A DNA stretch of 64,000 bases from Streptomyces sp. DG2A-72 (lineage in GTDB: Bacteria; Actinomycetota; Actinomycetes; Streptomycetales; Streptomycetaceae): contig NZ_JASTLC010000001.1 of assembly GCF_030499575.1 (NCBI RefSeq), positions 6,906,001 through 6,970,000 on the forward strand, given 5' to 3'. The notes under the pieces are model-generated. The model did no database searches, had not been told where the DNA came from, and saw nothing but the letters and a program-made list of their open reading frames with translations. The position numbers were made by a program, and so were the translations under genes. Positions 26,546 to 35,257 of this stretch are shown here, piece after piece; the first letter of the stretch is position 1, and each line of letters starts with the position of its first letter.

Positions 26546-27936
26546 TGAACGTCCCCGTTCCCTCGGAGCCCTGTGATCCCGTCCCGGTCCAGCTCGTCGA
26601 AGCCTCCACCCTCTACGGCCTCGCCACGGTCTGCGCGGCCCTCGCACAGGGCCTGCTGCCGCTCGCGGAGGGCGGCCGGCGGGTGCTGGTGACGTCCACC
26701 AACACCACCGTCCCCGAGGCCCAGCCCCCGTGGGAGGAGCTGCCCGGCTTCGCCCACCTGGCGACGTACTTCGACGCGATCGTCTCCTGGAACGACACGA
26801 TCTTCCCCAACCACCCCTCGGTCTGGTCGCCCCGCCCCGAAGACCGCTCGCTGTTCGAGCAGGCGCTGCGCCGCTCCTGGGGGATCGCCCCCGACGCCCC
26901 CGTCGAACTGGTCGCCGAGTCGGTCCAGTCCCCGCCCTCCCTCACGCTGGCCCGCCTCTTCGCCGACGCGACCCTGCACGTCTACGCCGACGGCCTGATG
27001 AGCTACGGCCCTCTGCGCACCCGTCTGGAACAGCAAGTCCTGCGCCGCGTCGGCCGGTTCGTCTACCCGGAGCTGGTCCCCGGCCTGCGCCCGCACCTGC
27101 TCGACGAGTGGCCCGGCGCCGAGCACCACCCGCTGCCTCCCGACGCCCTGCGCCGCACGCTCACCGTCCTCGCCGACGCCGCCAAGGACGAACTGGAGGC
27201 GGTACGTGAACTGCCCCAGGGCGGCGCCCTGTTGCTCGGCCAGTACCTCGCCGAGGCCGGCATCCTCAGCGCCGCCGAGGAGGACGCCCTGCACCGCGAC
27301 ATACTGCGCGAGGCGGTACGGGGCGGCGCCGAGTCGATCCTCTTCAAGCCGCATCCCAGCGCACCCCGCCGGCACGCCGAGTCCCTCCGCAGGGAAGCCG
27401 CACGCGCCGGCGTCACCCTGCACGTCCTCGACCTCACCGTCCTCGCCGAGGTGCTCTACGAACGACTCCGCCCCGACGTCGTCCTCGGCTGCTTCTCCAC
27501 CGCCCTGTTCACCGCCACCACGGTGTACGGCATCCCCGCGGTGCGCGTCGGCACGGACCTCGTCCTGCGCCGCCTGAAGCCGTACGAGAACAGCAACCGC
27601 ATCCCGCTGGTCATCGCCGACAGCGTGCTGCCCGGACCCGGGGCCGTCGAGGCACGGGACGAGGTGCAGCGGCTGGTGGCAACCGTCTCGTTCTGCATGC
27701 AGCCCCTCGCCTACGCCCATCTGCGCCCCGCCGCCGAGGCGTTGCTGTCGGCCGGCCGCGCCAAGGCCGTCGCCGGCCGGTACATGGGCCTGCTCCGGCT
27801 GACCAGACTCCGCCTCCCGGGCGGCCTCCCGGCAGCCCGCCTCCTGCTGCCGCTGGCCAAGACCTCGTTCATCCACCGACACCGCTCGACCCTCGCCCGG
27901 CTGGCACGCGGCGTACGCGGGACGGTGATCCGGTGA
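26536..27936 (+). CDS. Polysialyltransferase-like glycosyltransferase
   Basis: A 466-aa protein with the three landmarks of the bacterial alpha-2,8-polysialyltransferase family: HVYADGLMSYG (acidic-Asp-Gly), LFKPHPSAPRR (His-Pro) and VLGCFSTALFTA (Ser-Thr). It is probably a cytoplasmic GT-B enzyme extending a surface glycan. No sialic-acid synthesis genes are present here, so the donor may differ. The start GTG 26536 has GAGGAAG 5-6 nt upstream and overlaps the GT2 gene; ATG 26545 is the alternative. Its stop overlaps the next start (GTGA). Confidence 0.82.
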   Translation: MPLMNVPVPSEPCDPVPVQLVEASTLYGLATVCAALAQGLLPLAEGGRRVLVTSTNTTVPEAQPPWEELPGFAHLATYFDAIVSWNDTIFPNHPSVWSPRPEDRSLFEQALRRSWGIAPDAPVELVAESVQSPPSLTLARLFADATLHVYADGLMSYGPLRTRLEQQVLRRVGRFVYPELVPGLRPHLLDEWPGAEHHPLPPDALRRTLTVLADAAKDELEAVRELPQGGALLLGQYLAEAGILSAAEEDALHRDILREAVRGGAESILFKPHPSAPRRHAESLRREAARAGVTLHVLDLTVLAEVLYERLRPDVVLGCFSTALFTATTVYGIPAVRVGTDLVLRRLKPYENSNRIPLVIADSVLPGPGAVEARDEVQRLVATVSFCMQPLAYAHLRPAAEALLSAGRAKAVAGRYMGLLRLTRLRLPGGLPAARLLLPLAKTSFIHRHRSTLARLARGVRGTVIR

Positions 27937-30218
27937 CCGCTCACCGGGGACGGGGTCAGGAAGGGCAGCAGGACGGGGGCTCGATGCCCGCTCGTCGGGG
28001 GCGAGTTGACGGCGCGCAGGACGGTGCGCAGGACGGCGGGCAGGTGGTCGCCGGCCGGGAACGGGGTCAGGCAGGGCAGGACGGGAGCCCGATGCCCGCT
28101 CGTCGGGGGCGAGTTGAGGGCGCGCAGGACGGCGGGCAGGTGGTCGCTCGCCAGGAACGCGTTCGGGAAGCGCAGGAGGGTGCGCGGGTGATCGCTCGGC
28201 AGGGGCGGGGCGAGGAAGCGCAGGAGGACGGGGCGGTGATCGCTCCGGTTGCGGCGCTGATCGGCGGGCAGGGATCGGCGGGGCGTCCCGCTCCGTCCCC
28301 CGCACCGCCGCGGACGGGGCGGCGACGCCCCACCGCCGGCCGGTTCGCCGTCGAACTCGTCCTCGGGGCGGGCATCGCGGTCTCCGTGAGCCTCGGCATC
28401 CAGTACGCCGTACCGCGGCTGCCGCTGCCCGAACCGTCGCTGCTGTCGACCGTCCTGACCACGCTGACCACGACGGTCGTGGTGGTCCTCCTCGCCCTGT
28501 CGGTGCTGGCCGCCGGACGGGGCGGCATGGCCGTACGCGGGCTCCTCCACTGGTCCGGCTATGCGCTGGTCTCCGCGCTGCCCACACTCCTCCTCGCCCT
28601 CCCGCTGCACGGCACCCGCTGGTTCCTCGGCGGGCTCGCCTCGGACAACCAGTTCCGCGTCGAGTACCTCACCCGCCTCACCGACTCGCCCGCCCTGGCC
28701 GACTTCGCCTACCGGGACGTACCACCGCTGTACCCGCCCGGCTGGTTCTGGACCGGCGGCCGGATCGCCGCGCTGCTGGGCTGGGACGCGTGGGCCGCCT
28801 TCAAGCCGCTGTGCATCACCTCGGCCGCGCTCGCCGCGGCGGTGGCGCTGGCGCTGTGGCGGCTGCTGGTGCCGCCCCGGATCGCCGTACTGCTGGCGGC
28901 GGCGACCGTGATGGCCGCCTTCGTCGAGCCGTCCCTCGGCGTCCGCGAGCCCTACGCCTGGCTGGTCGGCTCCGCGCTGGCGCCGCTCACGGTGATCGCG
29001 CTGAAGCTGCTGCGGGCGCCCGCCGTCCGCCCGTGGCCACTGCTGGCGTTCGGCGTCGCGGTGGGCGCGGCCGTGCTGACGTACACGCTGCTCGCCGCAT
29101 TCTGGATGTTCACGCTCACCGCGATGGCGATGGCCCTGCTGCTGCACAGGCCGCGTCGGTGGCGCACGCTGCTCGCGCGGGTCGCGCTCGCGGGGATCGC
29201 GGTGGCACCGTCGGCGGCCGTGGTCCTGCTGCCGTACGAACTGGCCGGACACGCCGCCGGAGGGTCCCCGGACACGACGGCGCTGAAGTTCACCCCCTAC
29301 CAGCAGTTGACGTATCTGCTGCCGATGACGGAGATCACGCCGGGCGGACTGCTGTGCCTGGCCGGCACGGTCTGGCTGGTCGTCCGCTGCCGCAACCGGC
29401 CCGTGGCCGCGGGGCTGCTCGCGCTGGTCGCCGGATGCTACGCCTGGTGCGTGCTGTCCCAGCTGGCCATCGCGCTCGGCACCACGCTCCTTTCCTTCCG
29501 CGTCCACCCGGACCTGCTCGTCGCACTGCACTGCGCGGGCGTCCTCGCCCTCTGGGACCTGCTGCGGACCGTGCGCAGACGGCACCCCGCGCAGGCCCGG
29601 ACCGCCACCGGCGTACTGGCCGTCGTCGCGGCGGTCTTCACCGTCGCCGCCGTCCAGCACGCGCAGAGCGCGCTGGGCCGCGAGGTCGACCTGGCCTACC
29701 GGCAGAGCTACCCCCTGGACGACGGCACGGCCCCCTCCCGCACGGCACGCGTGCGGCACCCCGGCACCGAGGACCTGTGGATCCGCCCCCTGGTCCGCGC
29801 GATCGCCCGCGGCACCGGCAAGCAGCCGCACGACCTGACCGTCCTGACGGACCATCACCGGCTGCTGTCCGTCGAGCCGTACTGGGCCTATGTCGCCATG
29901 ACGCCCGGCTACTCCAACCCCCAGGCGCGGCACGAGAAGCGCAACGCGGAGGTACGGCGCTGGCTCGCCGCCCGGGACGCGGACGACTTCGTACAGCGGC
30001 TGGACTCGGGCCGCTTCCCGGCGCCGGACGTGTTCGTCCTGCGGCAGACCGACACCGGCTACGGCCTCTACCTGTTCCGCCACAACTTCCCCCGCGTCCC
30101 GGTGACCCGGTCCTCGGAGGTCGTCTTCCCGGTCGACTTCTTCCCGCCGGGGCGCTTCCTGCGGCAGGACGTCGGGCCGTACACCGTGATCACGCGGTAC
30201 GGCGCCCGGTCCGGGTGA
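27933..30218 (+). CDS. AftA-like arabinofuranosyltransferase (multi-pass GT-C)
   Basis: A 761-aa protein. Residues 1-135 are a hydrophilic, repeat-bearing cytoplasmic extension; about 10-12 membrane segments follow (140-590), then a soluble external C-terminal domain of about 170 residues. The first long loop, LASDNQFRVEYLTRLTDSP and FAYRDVPPLYPPGWFW, closely fits mycobacterial AftA, which primes arabinan on galactan using decaprenyl-phospho-arabinose. Streptomyces lack a mycobacterial arabinogalactan, so another glycan is the likely acceptor. The GTG start overlaps the upstream stop (GTGA), placing it last in the three-gene glycan operon. Confidence 0.85.
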   Translation: MTAHRGRGQEGQQDGGSMPARRGRVDGAQDGAQDGGQVVAGRERGQAGQDGSPMPARRGRVEGAQDGGQVVARQERVREAQEGARVIARQGRGEEAQEDGAVIAPVAALIGGQGSAGRPAPSPAPPRTGRRRPTAGRFAVELVLGAGIAVSVSLGIQYAVPRLPLPEPSLLSTVLTTLTTTVVVVLLALSVLAAGRGGMAVRGLLHWSGYALVSALPTLLLALPLHGTRWFLGGLASDNQFRVEYLTRLTDSPALADFAYRDVPPLYPPGWFWTGGRIAALLGWDAWAAFKPLCITSAALAAAVALALWRLLVPPRIAVLLAAATVMAAFVEPSLGVREPYAWLVGSALAPLTVIALKLLRAPAVRPWPLLAFGVAVGAAVLTYTLLAAFWMFTLTAMAMALLLHRPRRWRTLLARVALAGIAVAPSAAVVLLPYELAGHAAGGSPDTTALKFTPYQQLTYLLPMTEITPGGLLCLAGTVWLVVRCRNRPVAAGLLALVAGCYAWCVLSQLAIALGTTLLSFRVHPDLLVALHCAGVLALWDLLRTVRRRHPAQARTATGVLAVVAAVFTVAAVQHAQSALGREVDLAYRQSYPLDDGTAPSRTARVRHPGTEDLWIRPLVRAIARGTGKQPHDLTVLTDHHRLLSVEPYWAYVAMTPGYSNPQARHEKRNAEVRRWLAARDADDFVQRLDSGRFPAPDVFVLRQTDTGYGLYLFRHNFPRVPVTRSSEVVFPVDFFPPGRFLRQDVGPYTVITRYGARSG
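27982..28151. repeat. Direct repeat inside the N-terminus of the AftA-like gene
   Basis: CGATGCCCGCTCGTCGGGGG and the following 40 or so bases at 27982-28054 recur at 28090-28151, with one 12-base insertion in the first copy and few substitutions. In frame they encode MPARRGRVxGAQDGGQVVA twice. A third, weaker unit (VIARQGRGEEAQEDG) follows. Confidence 0.8.
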
Positions 30219-30461
30219 GCGCGGTGTACGGCCGAGCGGGATCAACCTGTCAATGACCCGTCAAGGGCCGGTTGGGTTCACAGCGGTGTGCCGGAACATG
30301 GGCGGCGACAGCGACCACGTCATGTGGTGGGCACTCGCCCGGGGCGCCGACCTCGGCGGCAACGCCACCGCCATCGGCACAGCGGTCACGGTCGCGGTGG
30401 CTATGTGTGGCTGCGGTACTTCGGCTGGGGGTAGCGCTTCGGCTGGGGACGGCTGAGGGCG
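30219..30461. other. Gap after the glycan operon, with a gene fragment
   Basis: This 243-nt gap has no intact gene and no clear terminator hairpin. It contains the transporter relic listed separately. Confidence 0.5.
30253..30456 (+). pseudogene. Fragment of an ArsB/NhaD/SLC13-type ion transporter
   Basis: The frame contains GGDSDHVMWWALARGADL and GGNATAIG (about 30301-30380). This is very like the conserved WALALGADLGGNATAIGASANV segment of ArsB/citrate-type transporters near their C-terminus. Sequence before and after does not continue the family, and the frame ends 20 residues later in a Gly/Ser-rich run. It is a short relic and not a functional gene. Confidence 0.6.
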
Positions 30462-31202
30462 TCACTTCACCGTCGGACTGGGCGTCGGCGCGGACGTGTT
30501 GACGTCCAGGCCCGGGGGCTCCGTGAGGGCGACGATCGGTGCGCCCGGCTGGGGCGGCGGCGGGGTGGTCTGGTCCTGGGGAAGCTTTGGCGGGCTGGTC
30601 TGCTGGAAGAGGGCCTGGTCGAAGTTGACCATTTCGGTCTTCTCCAGGACCGAGATGTGGTCGAGGACGGTGTCGTTGGTCAGGTCGGCGAGCTGACGGA
30701 CCAGCGAGTTCTTGGTGGTGGCGCGGATCTGTGCGACCACCGGGAAGATTCGCCCATGGGCGGTCCGCATGATGTTGACCGCGGTGGTGTCGAACTGCTT
30801 GCCGGTCTCGGCCTGGGAGGTCGCCACGAACTGCTGCTGCTGCGGGCTGGGCTGGTTGGGCAGCGTGATGCCCAGCTCGGGCGCGATCTTGCGGCACATT
30901 GCGTCAAGCCGGGCGTGTCCGACGACCAGGTGCTCGCCGGCCTCCTTCATCGCCGGGGTCGTCCCGCGCTCGATCGCCGTCATGCCGAGCGGGTACTCCC
31001 ACAGCCCGGCCGCGCGCACCGCGACCACGAAGGACCGGTCGGCCTCGGTGAGCGGACCGTAGGGGGTGTTCGCGATGATGCGATCCTGCGCGTTGGCTGT
31101 TTTGTCGATCCCGAGCATCGCGGGATACGCGAGTGCGGCGAGGGTCAGACTCAACGCACCGCCGACGAAGACGGTTCCGACCCTGTTGCGCGACAGGCGC
31201 AT
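30462..31202 (-). CDS. Secreted DUF4142 protein
   Basis: A 246-aa precursor with a signal or anchor segment (VGTVFVGGALSLTLAALAYPAM) and a ferritin-like helical DUF4142 domain: ADRSFVVAVRAAGLWEYPLG, KEAGEHLVVGHARLDAMCRKIA, NIMRTAHGRIFPVVAQIRA and DHISVLEKTEMVNFDQAL (short landmarks). The C-terminus is Pro/Thr-rich. The function is unknown; the predicted location is outside the membrane. The ATG at 31200-31202 has GGAGG 5 nt upstream. The gene stands alone. Confidence 0.85.
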   Translation of the reverse strand: MRLSRNRVGTVFVGGALSLTLAALAYPAMLGIDKTANAQDRIIANTPYGPLTEADRSFVVAVRAAGLWEYPLGMTAIERGTTPAMKEAGEHLVVGHARLDAMCRKIAPELGITLPNQPSPQQQQFVATSQAETGKQFDTTAVNIMRTAHGRIFPVVAQIRATTKNSLVRQLADLTNDTVLDHISVLEKTEMVNFDQALFQQTSPPKLPQDQTTPPPPQPGAPIVALTEPPGLDVNTSAPTPSPTVK

Positions 31203-31361
31203 CGTGCCTCCTGATGTGACCGGCCCTGACAGCAAGAAGTACGGACGGGAGGCGTCGTCCAATCAGTGCGCCGGGAAGAAAGTCACGCAGGAAGCGTATG
31301 GCGTACGTCACACCCCTCACCCGCCGGGGCACCGGGTCGCCCTCGTCGCACGTGCTGGGTC

Positions 31362-32450
31362 CCTGATGAACTCACGGCGGGCGGCCTCCTCCTGCCGTAC
31401 GGCAAGCCGCTGCGCACGCTCGTAGTCCACCTGGAGCCCCACTCGGGGACTGGCCGGGTGCGGACACCGGCGAACTGGTCTACGCGGGCCCGAACGTCAT
31501 GCTCGGCTACGCCGAACACCCCACGGACCTCGCGCTGGCCGTACGACCCAAGCTCTCCACTCTGCTGCACCGTCACGGCTTCAGCGCCCTCTGCGCCGGC
31601 GCCGACGGCGCACTGGTGGTCGCCGTAGCGGGTGGGAGCGACACCGACGCGAGCCGGGCGCGACGCCTTGTGACCGGTGAGTTCGGGCTCCCGCCCCGGG
31701 CAGTCGCCGTCCATGTCCTGCCCGAACTGCCCGGGCTGCCCACGGGCAAGACCGACCATGAGGCCGTACGCAGACTCGGCGGCGCACCCACGCCGAGGTC
31801 GGATGAACAACCGTCGGACCTGGTCCAGTTGTACGCCGAAATCCTCGACCGCGCCGACGTCACCGAGAACAGCAGCTTCGTGTCGCTGGGCGGCGACTCA
31901 CTGTCGTATGTCGAGATGTCGCTCACCCTGGAGCGGGAGCTGGGTCGTCTGCCGCGGGACTGGCACACCAGGCCCATACGCGACCTCCGCCGGCCGGAGC
32001 CCGCCGAGTCCGCACCGGGGAAGGGCTCGCGCAGACGACGCACCCTGGAGACCGGCATCGCGCTGCGGGCAGCGGCCATCGTCATGATCGTCGGCTCGCA
32101 CATCCACGTCTTCTACGTCAAGGGCGGCGCCCACCTGCTGCTGGCGGTCGCGGGCTACAACCTCGCCCGCTTCCACCTCACCCCTTCCGCCGAACGCCGC
32201 GAACGTGCCCGGCACGCACTGCACAGCATCGCGCGCATCGTCCTGCCCAGCCTGGCCTGGATCGCCCTGGTCCTTCCGCTCACCGATGACTACGGCCTCA
32301 CCAACCTCGTCCTGCTGCACAGCGTCCTCGGGCCGCACGACAGCGACACGGCCATGCACTTCTGGTTCGTCGAGGCGCTCACCTACATCCTGGTGGCCGC
32401 CATCGCCCTGCTGAGCCCGCGCATCGTGGATCGCGCCGAACGACGCTATC
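31362..32450 (+). pseudogene. Relic of an adenylation-ACP-acyltransferase gene
   Basis: Pieces of one multidomain protein are in order but broken. The end of an AMP-binding domain starts in one frame (AGGLLLPYGKPLRTLVVHLE, from about 31362) and continues in another (DTGELVYAGPNVMLGYAEHP, from 31463), so there is a frameshift near 31450. Next come the domain's C-terminal lobe (VHVLPELPGLPTGKTDHEAV), a carrier domain with the phosphopantetheine motif SLGGDSLSYVEM, and the first membrane helices of an acyltransferase-3 domain (GIALRAAAIVMIVGSHIHV) that break off near 32447. The N-terminal ligase core and the rest of the acyltransferase are missing. The intact ancestor would activate an acid and load or transfer it in a lipid-like or siderophore-type pathway. 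Confidence 0.7.
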
Positions 32451-32787
32451 TCTTCTGGGACCGCCGCCTGGACGCCTGGATCGCGACCAGCCATGAGGTG
32501 GTCAGCAGCACTGCCGGTGACGCGCGGTTCTCCTCGGTGCGCTATCCCGACATCGAGGCCGTCTCCGAGGAACAAGACCGCATACTCGGCTCGCTGATCG
32601 GGCGCCAGTACGAAGCCCGCGTAGCCGATGAACCGCAACGGCCCATCGGGCTCCTGACCAGCGACCAACGCCGCCGGCAGCGGCGCGTCACGCGGTGGCA
32701 CCCGTTCGTCCCCGGGCGCGAACGAGACCCGAGTCCGTCCGGTCAACTGTCACACAGGTATGCGCCAATCTCATTGCCAACCCTTTA
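32451..32787. other. Unassigned sequence after the acyltransferase breakpoint
   Basis: The pseudogene frame stays open to 32875 (LFWDRRLDAWIATSHEVV and so on), but the sequence no longer resembles an acyltransferase, and I recognise nothing in either strand. It is probably foreign or degraded DNA joined at the deletion point. The stretch ends at the Zur-type box. Confidence 0.5.
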
Positions 32788-32802
32788 TGAAAACGATTAT
32801 CG
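32788..32802 (+). promoter_or_regulatory. Zur-type operator before the zinc transporter operon
   Basis: TGAAAACGATTATCG fits the 7-1-7 imperfect palindrome bound by the zinc repressor Zur in Streptomyces (consensus close to TGAAAATGATTTTCA). It lies about 50 nt before the first gene of the ABC transporter operon, in a locally AT-rich segment suited to a promoter. Repression when zinc is plentiful is the expected logic. Confidence 0.75.
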
Positions 32803-32850
32803 TCTTATTCGTGCCCGTGCGGGCATGAACATGACCCAGGGGGGTTTCTT

Positions 32851-33492
32851 TTGCGTACCCACAGACGCCTGCTGACCGTCACCGGTATCGCCGCCGCCGC
32901 GCTCGCCACGGCCGGCCTCAACACATCCGCCTTCGCCGCCACCACGCTGAGCAGCGGCCACGTCGACGTCCTCGACGCCGAGTGGGACGGCTCCGACCTG
33001 CACCTGCACGTCCACGACGAGGAGACCGACACCGAGTACGAGCCCGCGGACGTCACGCTGGCCGTGCCCGCGGCGGCGAAGGTCGCCAACCCGGGCCACG
33101 GCTGGCTGGGATCGGGCAGCCAGATCTGGCTGCTGCCGGACACCGAAGCCGCCGCCGACGCGGCCGGGGTGCTGTTCCCGGGCATCTCCGCCGAGCACCT
33201 GACCACGGGTGTGTTCGCCAACAACAGCATCAGCTACCGCCTCGTCAGCGCCACCCGCAACGGCGCCACGACCGAGGACTTCAGCGTCTACTCCGGCAGC
33301 ACCCGCTGGTACGACAGCAACACCGCCACCACCTTCTTCAAGTCCAGGAACTTCGCGGTCGGCGCCCACAACCACGCCAACTGGGCCTTCGAGGAAGCCG
33401 GTACCTACCGGCTCACCTTCCGGGTCCAGGGCACGGTGAGCGGCGTGACCGAGTCGGCCACCGCGACCTACACCGTCGTCGTCAGCTCGTGA
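32851..33492 (+). CDS. Secreted choice-of-anchor M surface protein (operon gene 1)
   Basis: A 213-aa precursor: signal peptide at residues 1-30 (LLTVTGIAAAALATAGLNTSAFA), then one actinobacterial wall-repeat domain of the choice-of-anchor M/TIGR03769 type, seen as TTLSSGHVDVLDAEWDGSDL, WLLPDTEAAADAAGVLFPG, HNHANWAFEEAGTYRLTF and TATYTVVVSS. His- and Asp-rich loops may help collect metal outside the cell. It has no sorting signal, so it is probably released or held by partners. The TTG start has AGGGGGG 6-7 nt upstream; nearby ATGs are in another frame. The next start overlaps its stop. Confidence 0.85.
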   Translation: MRTHRRLLTVTGIAAAALATAGLNTSAFAATTLSSGHVDVLDAEWDGSDLHLHVHDEETDTEYEPADVTLAVPAAAKVANPGHGWLGSGSQIWLLPDTEAAADAAGVLFPGISAEHLTTGVFANNSISYRLVSATRNGATTEDFSVYSGSTRWYDSNTATTFFKSRNFAVGAHNHANWAFEEAGTYRLTFRVQGTVSGVTESATATYTVVVSS

Positions 33493-35156
33493 TGCGGGCC
33501 CTGACGCGCGACAGACGTGCCTTCACCGGTGCGGCGCTCATCGTGGCCACCGGGGTGCTCCTGAGCGCGGCAGGGCTGGTCGCCGGCGGCAGCGGGGCAG
33601 CCCGCGCCGCCGGCGACGCCGTCGTGCTCGACGAGGGCGAACTCGACCTCACGCCCCGACTGGTCGACGGCAAGCTGGAGTTGCAGATCGACGACCGCAG
33701 CGGTGACTCCGCGGTCGTACGGGAGCCGTCCGAGGTCGTGCTGCATGCCGGACCGGCGACCAAGGAAGACCTCATCGGCCCGGCCTATCCGATCCTGGGC
33801 GACACGCTGCTCTCCGCCTACTTCTTCAACGGCTGGGAGAACGCGGGGCAGATCTTCGCACCCGAGCCGGGCTGGAACGGCACCGAGGCGGGCGCGGACA
33901 CCGAGGTCCGCCTCGCGGGTTTCGAGGGACCGGGGCGCTTCGCGATGTACACCTACACGCGCGAGATGGACAACAACGACGAGAGCCCGGTGCAGCACCT
34001 CAACAGCGGTGACAGCGCCCACGGCGCGTTCACCCTGGCCAAGGACGCGGAACGGGCCGTGCCCACCTGGGGCTTCACCGAGGAAGGCGTCTACCGCCTG
34101 ACCCTCGCGGTCACCAGCGGCGGTTCCACCGACACCGAGACGCTGGCCGTGGTCGTCGGCGACGACGTCGACCCGGACGACGTACTGCCCGGCGACGGCT
34201 CCACCCCGACGCCCTCGGCGCCCCCCACGTCCACAACTCCCTCACCCTCGACGCCCACCGCGCCGGCCGCCCACGTCATCGACAACGGCCACCTCGATCT
34301 GGCCGCCCGCCCGGTGGACGGCGCGCTGCAGTTCCAGATCAAGGAGGGCACGGCCCACGACCACGCGTGGCACGAGCCCGACGAAGTCGTCCTGCATGTG
34401 AAACCAGGCGCCCGCCGGAAGATCACCGAGGGGTACGAGTTCCTGGGCCCGGTCGGCGACCCGGTCTGGTGGCTGCCCATCCAGCAACTTGACGGTCTGG
34501 TCTGGCCCGGCTGGAGCACCGACCAGTTCAAGAGCTCCGAGATCGACGGCCGTGTCGCCTTCCGGCTCGACGCCGTCCAGGGTCCGGGTGCGCTCAGCAT
34601 CTTCACGGAAGGCTCGGTCGGCTCGGTGACCATGCACGCCCACAGCGGGGACGGCCTGCCGGACACCTTCGACCTGTCCGTACCGACCCACCGCCACACC
34701 GTGTGGACCTTCGCGCAGGAAGGCGTCTACCGCACGACGTTCGCCGTCAGCGCCACACTCGCCGACGGCACGAAGGTCAGCGACACGGAGACCATCGCCT
34801 GGGTCGTCGGGGACGACGTGGACCCGTCGACCGTCACGCCGGGCGCGGGCGACGAGCCGACTGCGACGCCCACGACCACTCCGTCGCAGTCGGCCTCCAC
34901 GTCACCGACCGCGACCGCCTCCCCGTCGGCGTCCACATCCGGCTCGGCGAACCCCGCGCCCTCGGCGACGGACCCGGGCTCCGCGTCCTCCGGAACCGGC
35001 GGCAGTGCGTCGGCCGGCGGCAGCGGCACCTCGACGACCGGCGGACTCGCCTCCACCGGTGCGCAGGTCGCCGTGATCGGAGGCATCGCCGTTCTCGCCC
35101 TGCTGGTGGGCGGCGGCGCGGTGCTCTTCGTACGACGGCGCGGTACCTCCCAGTGA
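33492..35156 (+). CDS. Transporter-associated wall-anchored protein, two repeat domains, LASTG (operon gene 2)
   Basis: A 554-aa surface protein (TIGR03773-like). It has a signal peptide (to about 41), wall-repeat domain 1 (VVLDEGELDLTPRLVDGKL to ETLAVVVGDDVDPD), a Pro/Thr/Ser linker, wall-repeat domain 2 (HVIDNGHLDLAARPVDGAL to ETIAWVVGDDVDPS), a long Ser/Thr/Ala stalk and the sorting end GGLASTGAQ, hydrophobic stretch, FVRRRGTSQ. LAxTG is the motif used by class E sortases in Streptomyces. The ATG overlaps the previous stop (TGATG). It probably captures or relays metal to the ABC importer. A perfect 18-bp hairpin follows the stop. Confidence 0.9.
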   Translation: MRALTRDRRAFTGAALIVATGVLLSAAGLVAGGSGAARAAGDAVVLDEGELDLTPRLVDGKLELQIDDRSGDSAVVREPSEVVLHAGPATKEDLIGPAYPILGDTLLSAYFFNGWENAGQIFAPEPGWNGTEAGADTEVRLAGFEGPGRFAMYTYTREMDNNDESPVQHLNSGDSAHGAFTLAKDAERAVPTWGFTEEGVYRLTLAVTSGGSTDTETLAVVVGDDVDPDDVLPGDGSTPTPSAPPTSTTPSPSTPTAPAAHVIDNGHLDLAARPVDGALQFQIKEGTAHDHAWHEPDEVVLHVKPGARRKITEGYEFLGPVGDPVWWLPIQQLDGLVWPGWSTDQFKSSEIDGRVAFRLDAVQGPGALSIFTEGSVGSVTMHAHSGDGLPDTFDLSVPTHRHTVWTFAQEGVYRTTFAVSATLADGTKVSDTETIAWVVGDDVDPSTVTPGAGDEPTATPTTTPSQSASTSPTATASPSASTSGSANPAPSATDPGSASSGTGGSASAGGSGTSTTGGLASTGAQVAVIGGIAVLALLVGGGAVLFVRRRGTSQ

Positions 35157-35161
35157 AAACT

Positions 35162-35215
35162 CCGCGTACGACGGACCGGCGCCCGCCCGGCAGCGACCCG
35201 GTCCGTCGTACGCGG
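35162..35215 (+). terminator. Perfect 18-bp hairpin inside the transporter operon
   Basis: CCGCGTACGACGGACCGG (35162-35179) pairs perfectly with 35198-35215 across an 18-nt loop. It starts 6 nt after the stop of gene 2 and 43 nt before gene 3. In that position it would terminate part of the transcripts or protect the upstream message, so the surface proteins would be made in excess over the importer. An 11-base tandem repeat GACGTGTTCGA follows at 35220-35241. Confidence 0.65.
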
Positions 35216-35257
35216 CACCGACGTGTTCGAGACGTGTTCGACAGAAGGAGGAGCCCC

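Noticed and set aside
27711-30245. 844-codon minus-strand frame over the AftA-like gene
   Set aside because: Shadow of the plus-strand membrane protein; Arg/Gly/Asp-rich composition with no family features.
30272-30502. 76-codon ORF overlapping the transporter relic
   Set aside because: Ala/Thr/Ser-rich shadow frame with no start signal; the relic frame explains the conserved residues.
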